From CAYQJL01 sp964573295 (GTDB taxonomy: Bacteria > Eisenbacteria > RBG-16-71-46 > CAIMUX01 > WJJG01): 64,000 bases of DNA. The first letter of the stretch is position 1. Every line of letters begins with the position of its first letter. Position numbers and translations under genes: made by a program. The notes beneath the pieces were generated by a model. The model saw only the letters and a program-made list of their open reading frames with translations, was not told the DNA's origin and searched no databases. The stretch is taken from NCBI GenBank assembly GCA_964573295.1, contig CAZNJE010000003.1:62001-126000 (forward strand), in the 5' to 3' direction. Below are positions 26,277-35,763 of this stretch, piece by piece.

Positions 26277-29200
26277 GTGAGAATCACCGACATCTCCATC
26301 CAGCGGGCGATGACCGTCTTCGCGCTGATGATCATGGTCGTCATCGTGGGAATCTCCGCCTACCAGCGCTTGCCCCGTGAGGCATCGCCGGACGTCAAGA
26401 TTCCCTACGTGTTGGTGATGGCGCCCTACTTCGGCACCAGTCCCCAAGACATGGAGAACCTGGTCACGCGGAAGCTCGAGCAGCAGCTCAAGGGCCTGGC
26501 CGACCTCGAGGAAATGAGCAGTGTCTCGGCCGAAGGCCACGCCCAGGTTCTGCTCGAGTTCAATACCGACGTGGAGATGACCGACGCGCTCCAGAAGGTC
26601 CGCGACGCGGTCGAGATGGCCAAGCCGGACCTGCCGCAGGACGTTCGCGAGGATCTTTCGATCATCGAGATCAGCTCCGACGACTGGCCGATCATGCAGA
26701 TCGTGCTCTCGGCCGAGTACGATCCCGTTCGCCTGAAGGAAGTGGGCGAAGATGTGAAAGAGGAGCTCGAGCAGATCCAGGGCATTCTCGAGGTCAACCT
26801 CTCGGGAGGGGTCGAGCGCGAGGTGCGCGTGGATGTCGATCCCCAGCGGCTGCGATTCTACGAGCTCGGCCTGATCGACGTGATGGATGCGATCCGCCTC
26901 GAGAATATCACCATCCCCGGCGGCGACCTGGGGCTGGGAACCTACGACTACCAGGTCCGCGTGCCGGGGGAATTCGAGTCGGTCGAGATCATTCCCGACA
27001 TTCTGGTCAATCCCGGCGCCCCGGTGCCGGTATACGTGCGGGACGTCGCGGAGGTGAGTTTGGGGCTCAAGGAACGCGAGACGATCTCGCGCCTCAACCG
27101 CGTTGATGCGGTCACCCTCTCGATCACCAAGCGCAGCGGCGAGAACGTCATTCGCATCGCCGAGGAGGTCAAGGCCCTGATGGCCCAACTGGAAGCGGAA
27201 CTCCCCGCGGGAACCGCCGTTTCGATCATCGGGGACCAGTCCGTCTACATCGAAGACATGGTGGCCGAGCTGGAGAACAACATTCTGAGCGGGCTCATCT
27301 TGGTGGTCGTAGTGCTGTTCCTCTTTCTGGGGCTCACGAACTCGTTCTTCGTGGCCGTGGCGATCCCCTTCTCGATGCTGATCAGCTTCATCATCCTCAA
27401 CGCGCTCGACATCACCCTCAACATCGTCGTGCTCTTCTCCTTGATCCTGGCGCTCGGCATGCTGGTCGACAATGCGATCGTCATCGTCGAGAACATCTTC
27501 CGCTATCGCCTCAAGGGCAAGGGACGCGAACAGGCCGCCCGCGAGGCCACGCACCAGGTCTCGACACCGGTGATCGCCTCGACCCTGACCACGATCTGCG
27601 CCTTCGGCCCACTCGTGCTCTGGCCCGGCATCATGGGCGAGTTCATGAAGTACCTGCCCATCACGGTCATCGTCACCCTCGCCTCCTCGCTCTTCGTGGC
27701 GCTGGTCTTCAACCCGGTGCTCTGCGCACGCTTCATGCGCGTCCCGACGGATGCAGGCACCAAGATGCGGCCCGGCGACCGCTTCATCGCCTTCGGCCTG
27801 AGCACCTACGAACCCACGCTACGTTGGGCCTTGCGCCACCGCGCGGTGAGTCTGCTCGGCATGTTTGGTCTGCTCGCGGTCGTCTTCGCGCTCTTCATGC
27901 GCTTCAACGCGGGGGTCGAGCTGTTTCCCGATGTCGACCCGACCTACGCCTACGTGAACGCCGAAGCTCCCTCGGGCACGCGTCTCGAGCTCACCGACCA
28001 CTTCAGCCGGCAGATCGAGCGCGAGGTCGCGGAGCTGCCCGACCTGAAGGCCTACGTCACCGAGGTCGGCGTCGCCGGAGGCGACGGCCTGACCGGCGGT
28101 GGCTCATCCTCGCATCAATCCACGATCAGCATCGAGTTCTTGAAGCAGGAGGAACGCGACAGCAATACCCGCCAGTCGCTCGAGGACCTGCGCGATGCGT
28201 TGGCGGGATTCACCGGGGCACAGCTCACCATCGATAAACAGGAACAGGGTCCGCCGACCGGAGCTCCGGTCAACATCGAGATCTCCGGCGACGACTTCAC
28301 CCTGCTCGGTGAGCTGGCCGAGCGCATTCGCGAGGAGATACGCGATATCCCCGGCCTGGTCGACCTGGAGGACAATTACGATGCGGGCCGGCCCGAGATC
28401 CGCGTGCGTCCCGACCTCGAGAAGGCCGGCCGTCTCGGTCTGCGCACGATGGATCTGGCCTCGACCATTCGCACCGCCATTCATGGCGATGACGTCTCCA
28501 CCTATCGGGTCGGCGAAGACGAGTACGACATCGTGGTGCGCTTCGATCCTAACGCGCGCCTCAGCACGGAGCAGCTCGAAGACCTGACGGTCTTCACCGA
28601 AGGGAAGCACATTCCCCTGACGGCCTTTGCCCATATCTCCTATGAAGCGGGCCTGGGGTCGATTCGCCGCATCGACTCGAAGCGCGTCGTCACCGTGACC
28701 GCCGAAGCGGCTGCCGGCTTCAATGGAAACGCCTTGCTGGCCCAGGTACGCGAGCGCCTGACCGGCTTCCCGCTGCCGCCGGGCTACCACCTCGACTACA
28801 CTGGCGAAAGCCAGGATGAAGAGGAAGCTCGCGTCTTCCTGGGCGATGCCTTCGGGATTGCGCTGATGCTGATTCTGCTGGTCCTGATCACCCAGTTCAC
28901 CTCGCTGACGATTCCGTTCGTCGTCATGAGTAGCGTGGTCCTCAGTCTGATCGGGGTACTGACCGGCCTGATGGTCACCCAAACGCCGTTCGGCATCATC
29001 ATGACCGGGGTGGGCGTGATCTCGCTGGCCGGCGTCGTGGTGAACAACGCCATCGTGCTCCTGGACTACATCATCAAGCTGCGTAACGACGGCCTCGATA
29101 AGATCGACGCCATCATCGAGGCAGGCCGCACGCGCTTCCGTCCAGTCGTGCTGACCGCCGTGACGACGGTCCTCGGCCTGATCCCGCTGACCACGGGGTT

Positions 29201-29456
29201 CTCGGTCAACTTCGGCCACCTGCTCGATGGCGATCTTGCCCATGCCTTCATCATCGGCGGGAGCTCGAGCCAGTGGTGGGGCCCCATGGGCACGGCGGTG
29301 ATCTGGGGTCTGGCGGTGGCAACGTTCCTGACGCTCGTGATCGTCCCGGTCATGTACTCGGTGATCGACCCCTTCGTACGAGTGCTCCGGCTCATCTTCA
29401 TCGAGTGGCCCGCCCGCCTCTTGAGCCGGCCCCGACGGGCCGCGGCCCGCGGCTAG
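26277..29456 (+). CDS. RND-family efflux pump permease (HAE1 type)
   Basis: The 1059-residue inner-membrane pump has twelve predicted helices with two large periplasmic loops, as in AcrB/MexB-type proton antiporters. The first helix (IQRAMTVFALMIMVVIVGIS) is followed by the porter region. The fourth helix carries ALGMLVDNAIVIVENIFRYR, with Asp-Asn where AcrB has Asp-Asp, a substitution common in this branch. The repeat in the second half is LAGVVVNNAIVLLDYI. GTG is the start, with GGGAGG upstream. It closes the tetR-tolC / adaptor / pump operon. Substrates are unknown. Confidence 0.95.
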   Translation: MRITDISIQRAMTVFALMIMVVIVGISAYQRLPREASPDVKIPYVLVMAPYFGTSPQDMENLVTRKLEQQLKGLADLEEMSSVSAEGHAQVLLEFNTDVEMTDALQKVRDAVEMAKPDLPQDVREDLSIIEISSDDWPIMQIVLSAEYDPVRLKEVGEDVKEELEQIQGILEVNLSGGVEREVRVDVDPQRLRFYELGLIDVMDAIRLENITIPGGDLGLGTYDYQVRVPGEFESVEIIPDILVNPGAPVPVYVRDVAEVSLGLKERETISRLNRVDAVTLSITKRSGENVIRIAEEVKALMAQLEAELPAGTAVSIIGDQSVYIEDMVAELENNILSGLILVVVVLFLFLGLTNSFFVAVAIPFSMLISFIILNALDITLNIVVLFSLILALGMLVDNAIVIVENIFRYRLKGKGREQAAREATHQVSTPVIASTLTTICAFGPLVLWPGIMGEFMKYLPITVIVTLASSLFVALVFNPVLCARFMRVPTDAGTKMRPGDRFIAFGLSTYEPTLRWALRHRAVSLLGMFGLLAVVFALFMRFNAGVELFPDVDPTYAYVNAEAPSGTRLELTDHFSRQIEREVAELPDLKAYVTEVGVAGGDGLTGGGSSSHQSTISIEFLKQEERDSNTRQSLEDLRDALAGFTGAQLTIDKQEQGPPTGAPVNIEISGDDFTLLGELAERIREEIRDIPGLVDLEDNYDAGRPEIRVRPDLEKAGRLGLRTMDLASTIRTAIHGDDVSTYRVGEDEYDIVVRFDPNARLSTEQLEDLTVFTEGKHIPLTAFAHISYEAGLGSIRRIDSKRVVTVTAEAAAGFNGNALLAQVRERLTGFPLPPGYHLDYTGESQDEEEARVFLGDAFGIALMLILLVLITQFTSLTIPFVVMSSVVLSLIGVLTGLMVTQTPFGIIMTGVGVISLAGVVVNNAIVLLDYIIKLRNDGLDKIDAIIEAGRTRFRPVVLTAVTTVLGLIPLTTGFSVNFGHLLDGDLAHAFIIGGSSSQWWGPMGTAVIWGLAVATFLTLVIVPVMYSVIDPFVRVLRLIFIEWPARLLSRPRRAAARG

Positions 29457-29488
29457 CCCCGGGCCGTTCCCCCGGCGGCTAGCCCCGG
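29450..29488. repeat. 13-bp direct repeat holding both convergent stop codons
   Basis: CGGCTAGCCCCGG occurs at 29450-29462 and 29476-29488. The first copy contains the TAG of the pump gene, and the second contains the TAG of the ABC permease on the other strand, since CTAG reads as a stop both ways. Confidence 0.85.
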
Positions 29489-30795
29489 AGCGCCCAGCGC
29501 AGGACGCTGCTCAGCTTCGGCGGCACCCCCTGCATCAGGATGCCCACTCGGAACACCCGGCCGCCGCCCCACACGGCGGCCGCCGTGAAGAGCAGGATGC
29601 CGGCCAGCCCGGCGTAGGGCTGCCAGACGGGCACTCCTCCCGGGGTGCTCATGCGCAGCATCATCGTCATCGGTGTCGCGGGTGGAAACAACGACAGCAC
29701 TGTGGCGAAGGTGCTATGCGGTTCCTGGAGCACGGGGCCCAGCACAAACATCGGGATCATGATCGGGATCATCGCCGGCAACGTCAGTGACTGCGCCTCC
29801 TTGGCATCGTTGCAGGCGGAGCCCAGCGCCGCGAAGGTTGAGCCGAACAGCATGATGGCCAACAACATATAGGCAAAGAACCACGGCAGGATCCCGAACG
29901 GGATGTACTCCGACACGCCGAAGCGCTGCGCGGCGAACACCCCGCCCACGACGTAGACCAGCGCCGCGGTCAACGAGACGGCGACTCCTCCGACCACCTT
30001 TCCGAGCATGAACTGAAACGGCGTGATCGATCCCAGGAGCACCTCGGCGATGCGCTGGTTCTTCTCCTCCATGACCGAACTCAGCTGCGGCATCGCCCCC
30101 ATCATGATCATGAGGAACATGAGCATGACCAGCGCAAGCGGCACGCCGACCGCCTCCCCCTCGCTGGCCTGCCGGGCCTCGCGCACATCGCCGCTGGCCG
30201 CATCGACCTCCACCAGCCCGAACCCTTCCACCGGACGCCAGGCGAAGATCTCACGAGCCATCGATGATTCGACCCCGGCGCGGGCCAGGCGCTTCTCGCG
30301 GATGACGTTGTTGACCGTTCCGCCGAGCCACCGCCGCACCTCATCGAGCGACGCGTTTTTCGCGTAGTAGCGGACCCAGGCGTCACCGGCCGCCGGATCC
30401 GAGTCGAGAACATTGGGGCCGATTTCCAGAAACGCATGCAGATCGCCGGTACGAACGCGGTTGGAGAGGTCCAGCCGCAGGGCCTCGCCGTCGCCGCGGG
30501 CACCGTTCATCTCTCTCAGAACGTAGGCGGGTTGCACCTTCGCCCCGGACTCGGGATCGCGGACGACCTGCGCGTTGCGCGCCTCGGCCGCCTCGACGAG
30601 GCTTGCGCCCAGCGCGCCGCTCTGATCGATCAGGGCGACGTGACGGTCGCTGGTGTCCACCTGGTCCTTGAGCAGCCACATGGCGATCCCGCTGCCGCCC
30701 ATGAGCACGGGGGCCACCAAGAGGCCGATGATGAATCCTTTCGTTCGCACCGCGGCGCGGTACTCGCGGGCGGTCAGCTTGAGCACCTTACGCAT
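29479..30795 (-). CDS. ABC-2 type transporter permease (NatB-like)
   Basis: The 438-residue permease has one N-terminal helix (FIIGLLVAPVLMGGSGIAMWLL), a large extracytoplasmic domain (about 45-220), and five or six C-terminal helices (LALVMLMFLMIMMGAMPQL, MLGKVVGGVAVSLTAALVYV and others). This is the NatB/ABC2_membrane_3 plan. VMEEKNQRIAEVLLGSI is the conserved coupling segment. The start overlaps the upstream ATPase gene by 8 bases, so the two are translationally coupled. Family members export sodium or act in resistance; the substrate here is not evident. Confidence 0.9.
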   Translation of the reverse strand: MRKVLKLTAREYRAAVRTKGFIIGLLVAPVLMGGSGIAMWLLKDQVDTSDRHVALIDQSGALGASLVEAAEARNAQVVRDPESGAKVQPAYVLREMNGARGDGEALRLDLSNRVRTGDLHAFLEIGPNVLDSDPAAGDAWVRYYAKNASLDEVRRWLGGTVNNVIREKRLARAGVESSMAREIFAWRPVEGFGLVEVDAASGDVREARQASEGEAVGVPLALVMLMFLMIMMGAMPQLSSVMEEKNQRIAEVLLGSITPFQFMLGKVVGGVAVSLTAALVYVVGGVFAAQRFGVSEYIPFGILPWFFAYMLLAIMLFGSTFAALGSACNDAKEAQSLTLPAMIPIMIPMFVLGPVLQEPHSTFATVLSLFPPATPMTMMLRMSTPGGVPVWQPYAGLAGILLFTAAAVWGGGRVFRVGILMQGVPPKLSSVLRWALRG

Positions 30796-31732
30796 GGGTC
30801 ACCTCCCGCGCGGCCGGCCCGGCGATCCGGACGAAGATGTCGTGAAGCGAGGGTTTGGCGATCTCGAAACCGTAGACCGGGCCGCGGTCCATGATCACGC
30901 GCACCAGCGCCTGCGGATCCGCCTCGCGGCTGACGCGAAGCTCCTGGAGCTGGCCGTAGTCGGTCACCGACTCGACGCCCGGCAGCGCACGAAAACCGTC
31001 ACCGCCGCCGGGTGTACGTACCCGCAAGGTATCGTTGCCGTAGGTCGCCTGAATCGAATCGAGCGTACCGTCGAGGACCTTGCGCCCGCGAAAGATCATG
31101 AAGATGAAGTCGCACATCTTCTCGGCCACGGCCATGTCGTGTGTGCTGAAGACGACCGTACGCCCCCGGCGTTGCAGCTCCAGCACAGCGTCGCGCATCG
31201 CGTCCGCATTGACCGGATCGAGGCCGCTGAACGGTTCATCCAGGATGATGAGGTCCGGGTCGGCCACGACGGTCGCGATGAACTGCACCTTCTGGCTCAT
31301 TCCCTTGCTCAAGGCCTCGACCTTCTTCTCCCCCCAGGTGTCCAGATCCAGACGTTCGAGCCACGCATCGACGGCCCGATCGACGTTGCGGCCACCTTTG
31401 AGCTCGCCGTAGAAGCGAAGCAACTCACGGACCTTCATCTTCCGGTACAGACCCCGCTCCTCGGGCAGGTACCCGATCCGATCGGTGCAGGTGCCATCCA
31501 GCGTCTGGCCGAACACCCGGATCGCGCCCCGGTTCGGGTAGAAGATGTTCATGATCATCCGCAGCGTCGTGGTCTTCCCCGAGCCGTTGGGTCCGATGAA
31601 TCCATAGACCGAGCCGGCCGGGACGGTGAGGGACAGGTCATCGACGGCGACATGACTCCCGAAGCGCTTGGTCACGCCTTCGAGCTCCACCGCCGGCGGC
31701 CCGCCGGCCTCCGCGAATCCGCGCTGGTTCAT
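30788..31732 (-). CDS. ABC transporter ATP-binding protein (NatA-like)
   Basis: The cytoplasmic ATPase (314 residues) shows Walker A GPNGSGKTT, a Q-loop near RIGYLPEERGLYRKM, signature LSKGMSQK, Walker B LIILDEPFSGLDP and H-loop STHDM. The EERGLY motif and the C-terminal DUF4162-type tail (SLHDIFVRIAG) are typical of the NatA subgroup. ATG 31732 follows GGAGGAGC; the frame continues to 31762 without a ribosome site. It partners the permease directly downstream. Confidence 0.95.
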   Translation of the reverse strand: MNQRGFAEAGGPPAVELEGVTKRFGSHVAVDDLSLTVPAGSVYGFIGPNGSGKTTTLRMIMNIFYPNRGAIRVFGQTLDGTCTDRIGYLPEERGLYRKMKVRELLRFYGELKGGRNVDRAVDAWLERLDLDTWGEKKVEALSKGMSQKVQFIATVVADPDLIILDEPFSGLDPVNADAMRDAVLELQRRGRTVVFSTHDMAVAEKMCDFIFMIFRGRKVLDGTLDSIQATYGNDTLRVRTPGGGDGFRALPGVESVTDYGQLQELRVSREADPQALVRVIMDRGPVYGFEIAKPSLHDIFVRIAGPAAREVTHA

Positions 31733-31867
31733 TCCGCTCCTCCTCAGGCAATGGGCGATCAAGAGATCCGGCCCTCATCCGACCGCGAGTCACAGATTCC
31801 GGTCCCTACGTCCACCATACAAGCAGGTTGCCACAGCCGGCCAGCCGGCAGCCACGCCATCGGTCGC

Positions 31868-31899
31868 GGGGGCGGGAGCGGGAGCGGGGGCGGGGGCGG
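31868..31899 (+). repeat. G-rich tract with quadruplex potential
   Basis: Five runs of three to five G separated by C or AGC lie between the photolyase stop and the ABC ATPase start. On the plus strand this fits the G-quadruplex rule. Confidence 0.6.
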
Positions 31900-31928
31900 T
31901 CTCACCCCGGCCGAGTGAGCCGCCGCGG

Positions 31929-33389
31929 TCACGAGGAGGCTCTGACGCGCCCATACGCATCCAAGGCTTCCTCGCGAGACACGGCCAGATCGACCATGGG
32001 TCGCGGATAGCCGGTTCCCAAGCGCACGCCCGCACGCCGGAGTACATCGGGTGGGGCTGCCGAGGGCCGGTGGATATGGGCATCGGGCAATCCGGCCAGT
32101 TCGGGGACGAACGAACGCACATAGGCCCCCGCGCCGTCATGGCGCTGGCCTTGCGTGACGGGATTGAAGATGCGGAAGTAGGGTGACGCATCGGCCCCGC
32201 AGCCGGCCACCCACTGCCATCCGAGGGTGTTGTTGGCCAGATCCGCGTCCACCAAGGACTCCCAGAACCACGCCGCTCCCGATTGCCACCGGATGCGTAG
32301 GTTCTTCGTCAGAAACGAGGCGACCAGCATCCGCACCCGGTTGTGCATCCACCCGGTCTCCTTCAACTGGCGCATGCCGGCATCGATGATCGGGATGCCC
32401 GTCTGTCCCTCGCGCCAGCGCTCTTCTTGCGCGGGCGCCGATCGCCAGGGGAACCGGGTGAACTCGCCGCGCAATGGCTGCGCGGTCGTGTGCGGGAAGT
32501 GATAGAGCAGGTGGTGCGCGAACTCGCGCCAGGCGAGTTGCCGTAGGAAACCGTCCCCGCGGCCCGCCCGCCGGTCGCGCTCATCCCGCGCCAGGACGCG
32601 ATGCCACACTTGCCGAGCACTCACCTCGCCGAAGTGTAGGTGGGGCGAGAGACGCGAGGTTCCATCGCATCCGGGAATCTCACGCGCCTCGTCGTACTCG
32701 TCCAGGATGCGCCGCACGAGGCGATCCACACGACGCCGCCCACCCGCCTCCCCCGGGGTCCATGTCCCGTCGAATCCGGCCGATCGTTCGGCGGCCGGCA
32801 GCACCTCCAGTCCCTCGGGCCCGGTGCCAGCCGGCCAGCGCCGCGGAGAGATCCACCGTGCAGGCTTACGCAGGAGCGGGGCGATGGGCTCGGTGATCAG
32901 CTTGCGCCAGTACGGTGTGAACACGCGGTAGGGACCGCCCCCACCGGTTCGAAGCCGGTCGGGCGGAGTCAGGAGGCATCCGTCCAGGAACTCGGCGCGC
33001 ACGCCGCCCGCGCGACAGGCCTCCCTGAACGCGGCCTCCGAACGCAGGCCGATCGGTTCATACAGAGCATGCGCAACGACGCGATCCGCGCCCACTTCAC
33101 GGGCCAGTTCCAGGAGCGTCTCGAGCGCCGGGCCATAGCGGATGACGAGCCCGGATCCCTCTCGCTCGAGCGCCTCGGCGAGCGCCGCAACCGAGTGGCG
33201 CCACCACCAGCGTGAGGCGGATCCCGGCGCCCACCAGTGCGCGCCCTTGCCCTTGGCCGCGCCTGGGCCATCCCAGATGAACACCGGTAGCACGGGGCGA
33301 CCCGACGAGACAGCCTCGTGGAGGGCAGCGTGGTCGGACAAGCGCAGATCACGCCGAAACCACAGTAGAATGGGGGGCAGTTGCTTCAT
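31929..33389 (-). CDS. phrB: Deoxyribodipyrimidine photolyase (class I CPD type)
   Basis: This 486-residue flavoprotein repairs UV-induced pyrimidine dimers with light. The N-terminal alpha/beta antenna domain starts ILLWFRRDLRLSDHAAL. The C-terminal FAD-binding domain has the diagnostic TGIPIIDAGMRQLKETGWMHNRVRM, the DADLANNTLGWQWVAG block with the electron-transfer Trp residues, and PYFRIFNP. Length and motifs agree with bacterial class I enzymes. It precedes natAB on the same strand after 196 bases, and its own promoter region contains the repeat at 33390-33488. Confidence 0.95.
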   Translation of the reverse strand: MKQLPPILLWFRRDLRLSDHAALHEAVSSGRPVLPVFIWDGPGAAKGKGAHWWAPGSASRWWWRHSVAALAEALEREGSGLVIRYGPALETLLELAREVGADRVVAHALYEPIGLRSEAAFREACRAGGVRAEFLDGCLLTPPDRLRTGGGGPYRVFTPYWRKLITEPIAPLLRKPARWISPRRWPAGTGPEGLEVLPAAERSAGFDGTWTPGEAGGRRRVDRLVRRILDEYDEAREIPGCDGTSRLSPHLHFGEVSARQVWHRVLARDERDRRAGRGDGFLRQLAWREFAHHLLYHFPHTTAQPLRGEFTRFPWRSAPAQEERWREGQTGIPIIDAGMRQLKETGWMHNRVRMLVASFLTKNLRIRWQSGAAWFWESLVDADLANNTLGWQWVAGCGADASPYFRIFNPVTQGQRHDGAGAYVRSFVPELAGLPDAHIHRPSAAPPDVLRRAGVRLGTGYPRPMVDLAVSREEALDAYGRVRASS

Positions 33390-33488
33390 GGTTGCGCCTC
33401 GGTTGCGCCTCGGTTGTGTCTTGATTGCGCCTCGGTTGCGCCTCGGTTGCGCCTCGGTTCCTCATCGGTTGCGACTCGATCGGGCCTC
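33390..33488. repeat. 11-bp tandem repeat, 9 copies
   Basis: Nine consecutive 11-bp units of GGTTGCGCCTC with increasing divergence start immediately at the photolyase start codon. The 11-bp period is close to one helical turn. They occupy the divergent promoter region between photolyase and the metalloprotease. Confidence 0.92.
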
Positions 33489-33610
33489 GATTGAACCCAG
33501 TCTGATGTTCCTTCCCTTGAATGGCTCCCGATCTGATAGAATGCGGCCACTCACTGAATGTAGCGGGCCCCGGCCGTCGGGGCCATTCCAATCGCAAGGA
33601 GGCTAGCCTC

Positions 33611-35395
33611 ATGAAGACCAATATGAGTATCCCCTTTGACCGCCTGTGGGTCGCGGCCATCGCCACGGTCGCGATCATGATCAGCGCCGCACTTGCCGCT
33701 CCACCGGGCGCGGGCGCGGCACCGGCAACCGCCGGAGACGCAGTCACCGATCCGAACGCGCCGGTCGGGGTGCGCGAGATGCCGATGCCCCAGCTCTCGG
33801 AGATGGGCCCGGCTGTGTATCTGGACGACCCGGCATTGCCGATGGCCCCACCCCCCGATCCGCAGGTCGGCGACTCCTGGGTCTGGTGGTTGTGGGTCCA
33901 CTGGCCGATGCCCCCGCACTTCGAGCAGCACACCTGCACCGTGCGCGGCATGAGCGACCGCGCCTACGTCGTCGTCGAGGATAGTCAGTGGAACGTGAAT
34001 ATCGACCAGGCGGACGTGGACCTGATCCTCGAGCGCTGGGAGAACAGCAGCATCGGGCAGTATCCCGACCAGGGCATCTACGATCTGAACGTCGGTGCTT
34101 TCGGCGATCCCCCGGACGAGCTGGACGAGGATCCGCGCATCTACATCTTGTGGTTCGACTTCGGCATCAACTCCGACGGTTTCTTCTTCTATTTCGATCA
34201 GTATCCCGAGGGCACCTACCCCGGTTTCCACAGCAACGAGTGCGAGGTGCTCTACATGAACTGCGGCCATGGCCCCTCGCCCAGCGGTGATTACATGCTC
34301 TCGGTGATCGCCCACGAGTTCGAGCACCAGCAGCACTGGTTGTACGATGAAGATGAGCTCTCCTGGGTCGACGAGGGCATGGCCGAGCTCGCGATGTGGT
34401 TCTACGGGCGCCCGGACCAGATCAGTGCGTTCAACAGTGCCCCAGACAATTCGCTGGTGGTCTGGAATGGCAACTGGGCCGACTACATCAAGACCTACCT
34501 GTGGTCGCTCTACTTCTATGAGCGCTACGGAGGCCATCCAGCCGTCTACGACGTGGTCCACCAGCCGTTGAATTCGGTGGCCGGCTACGAAGCGGTGCTC
34601 GATGCCCACGGCTACACCGATGACTTCGACGACGCATTCGCGAACTGGACGGTGGCCAACTTCCTGGATGATTCCTCGATCGGCGACGGGCGCTACGGAT
34701 ACCTGGGCGACGAGCTACCGCCGTTCAACGTCAGCGGAACCTACAACACCTATCCCACCGGCGGCATCACCCGCACGGTGAGCCATTGGGCCGCCGACTA
34801 CTACCGTTTCGCGGGATTCGGCGAGCAGCAATCTGTCCGCCTGGACTTCGACGGGGCCGACGGTAGCGGATTCGCCGTTTTCGCCCTCCGCCTTGACGCC
34901 GACGGACCCACGCAGGTCCTTCCGGTGCAGATCGATCCGGCGACCCAGACGGGCTCGGTATCGGTGGCCGGCCTCGACGACCCGGCGGATGAGGTCGTGC
35001 TGGTCGTGGCCAAGAACTCCGGCTCCGGCGCCACGAGCTATACCTTCTCGGGGCAGGACGATCCGGCCGCCGTGGAGCCGGCGGGCGAGTTCGCCGGTGA
35101 CGCCGACCAGGCCCTGCGCGGTGCGCGCCTCAGCGCGGGTCCCAATCCCTTCCTGGACGAGATCGGCCTGCGGTTCGTGTCGCCCACGGGTGCGGACGCC
35201 GCCATCACGGCGGAGATCTTCGACGCGACCGGCCGGCGCATTCGCGCGCTTGCGGGCCACGCGGCCGCTGGCGTCGCGAACCTCTCCTGGGACGGCCGGG
35301 ATCAGGGCGGGCGGCCCGTCGCGCCGGGCATCTACCTGATCAAGGCCGGCACCGGCGCCGAGCAGGCCCACACCCGCGTGATCCGGCTCGAGTAA
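33611..35395 (+). CDS. Secreted HExxH metalloprotease with FlgD domain
   Basis: The 594-residue exported protein has a signal peptide (AAIATVAIMISAALAAPPG). Its zinc-peptidase core is HEFEHQQHW (His 235, Glu 236, His 239) followed about 20 residues later by WVDEGMAELAMW, the gluzincin-like glutamate motif. This combination resembles the M30/hyicolysin and M6-like groups. A beta-rich middle domain (about 380-490) is followed by the FlgD-like C-terminus (GPNPFLDEIGLRF; ATGRRIRAL; LSWDGRDQGG). AAGGAGG precedes ATG 33611. It may be a protein-degrading exoenzyme; the exact peptidase family is uncertain. Confidence 0.88.
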   Translation: MKTNMSIPFDRLWVAAIATVAIMISAALAAPPGAGAAPATAGDAVTDPNAPVGVREMPMPQLSEMGPAVYLDDPALPMAPPPDPQVGDSWVWWLWVHWPMPPHFEQHTCTVRGMSDRAYVVVEDSQWNVNIDQADVDLILERWENSSIGQYPDQGIYDLNVGAFGDPPDELDEDPRIYILWFDFGINSDGFFFYFDQYPEGTYPGFHSNECEVLYMNCGHGPSPSGDYMLSVIAHEFEHQQHWLYDEDELSWVDEGMAELAMWFYGRPDQISAFNSAPDNSLVVWNGNWADYIKTYLWSLYFYERYGGHPAVYDVVHQPLNSVAGYEAVLDAHGYTDDFDDAFANWTVANFLDDSSIGDGRYGYLGDELPPFNVSGTYNTYPTGGITRTVSHWAADYYRFAGFGEQQSVRLDFDGADGSGFAVFALRLDADGPTQVLPVQIDPATQTGSVSVAGLDDPADEVVLVVAKNSGSGATSYTFSGQDDPAAVEPAGEFAGDADQALRGARLSAGPNPFLDEIGLRFVSPTGADAAITAEIFDATGRRIRALAGHAAAGVANLSWDGRDQGGRPVAPGIYLIKAGTGAEQAHTRVIRLE

Positions 35396-35416
35396 GCACC
35401 TGGTAACCAGTTCATC

Positions 35417-35442
35417 GGGGGGACAGCAATCACTGCCCCCCC
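35417..35442 (+). terminator. Hairpin after the metalloprotease gene
   Basis: GGGGGG (35417-35422) plus ACAG pairs with CTG plus a C run (35433-35442) with one bulged base, 22 bases after the stop. No U-tract follows. Confidence 0.45.
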
Positions 35443-35448
35443 GATCCC

Positions 35449-35520
35449 GGCTCCCGCCTTCGATCCGCTCTCCTTCGCGCCCCCGGCTCCCGCCTTCGAT
35501 CCGCTCTCCTTCGCGCCCCC
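35449..35520. repeat. Exact 36-bp tandem duplication
   Basis: Two identical 36-bp units starting GGCTCCCGCC and ending GCGCCCCC lie head to tail at 35449-35484 and 35485-35520. Perfect identity suggests a recent event. Confidence 0.95.
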
Positions 35521-35763
35521 ACCCTCGCCCCCAGCCAGATCGCCACCCGCTGCAGGCCTCATCTGGCTGACATCGGCCACCTGGCCGGCATTCTCCGCAC
35601 CCCTACGGCTGGCTGAAAGCGCCACTCGCGGATTGCTCGAACGCTAGGCCATAAGAACCGGTTTCGCCGGGCCGATGCTATGAGAGGGCAGCAGTGTACA
35701 CGCAGTAGGGATCGCCAACCGTTTGGATCTCGACCAGCCATCAGGACAACAACAGGAGAGAGC

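Larger units (their letters stand above)
35396..35763. other. Intergenic region with hairpin and 36-bp repeat
   Basis: The gap holds the G/C hairpin at 35417-35442, an exact 36-bp duplication at 35449-35520, and the leader of the HDOD-GGDEF gene. No coding frame is supported. Confidence 0.6.
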
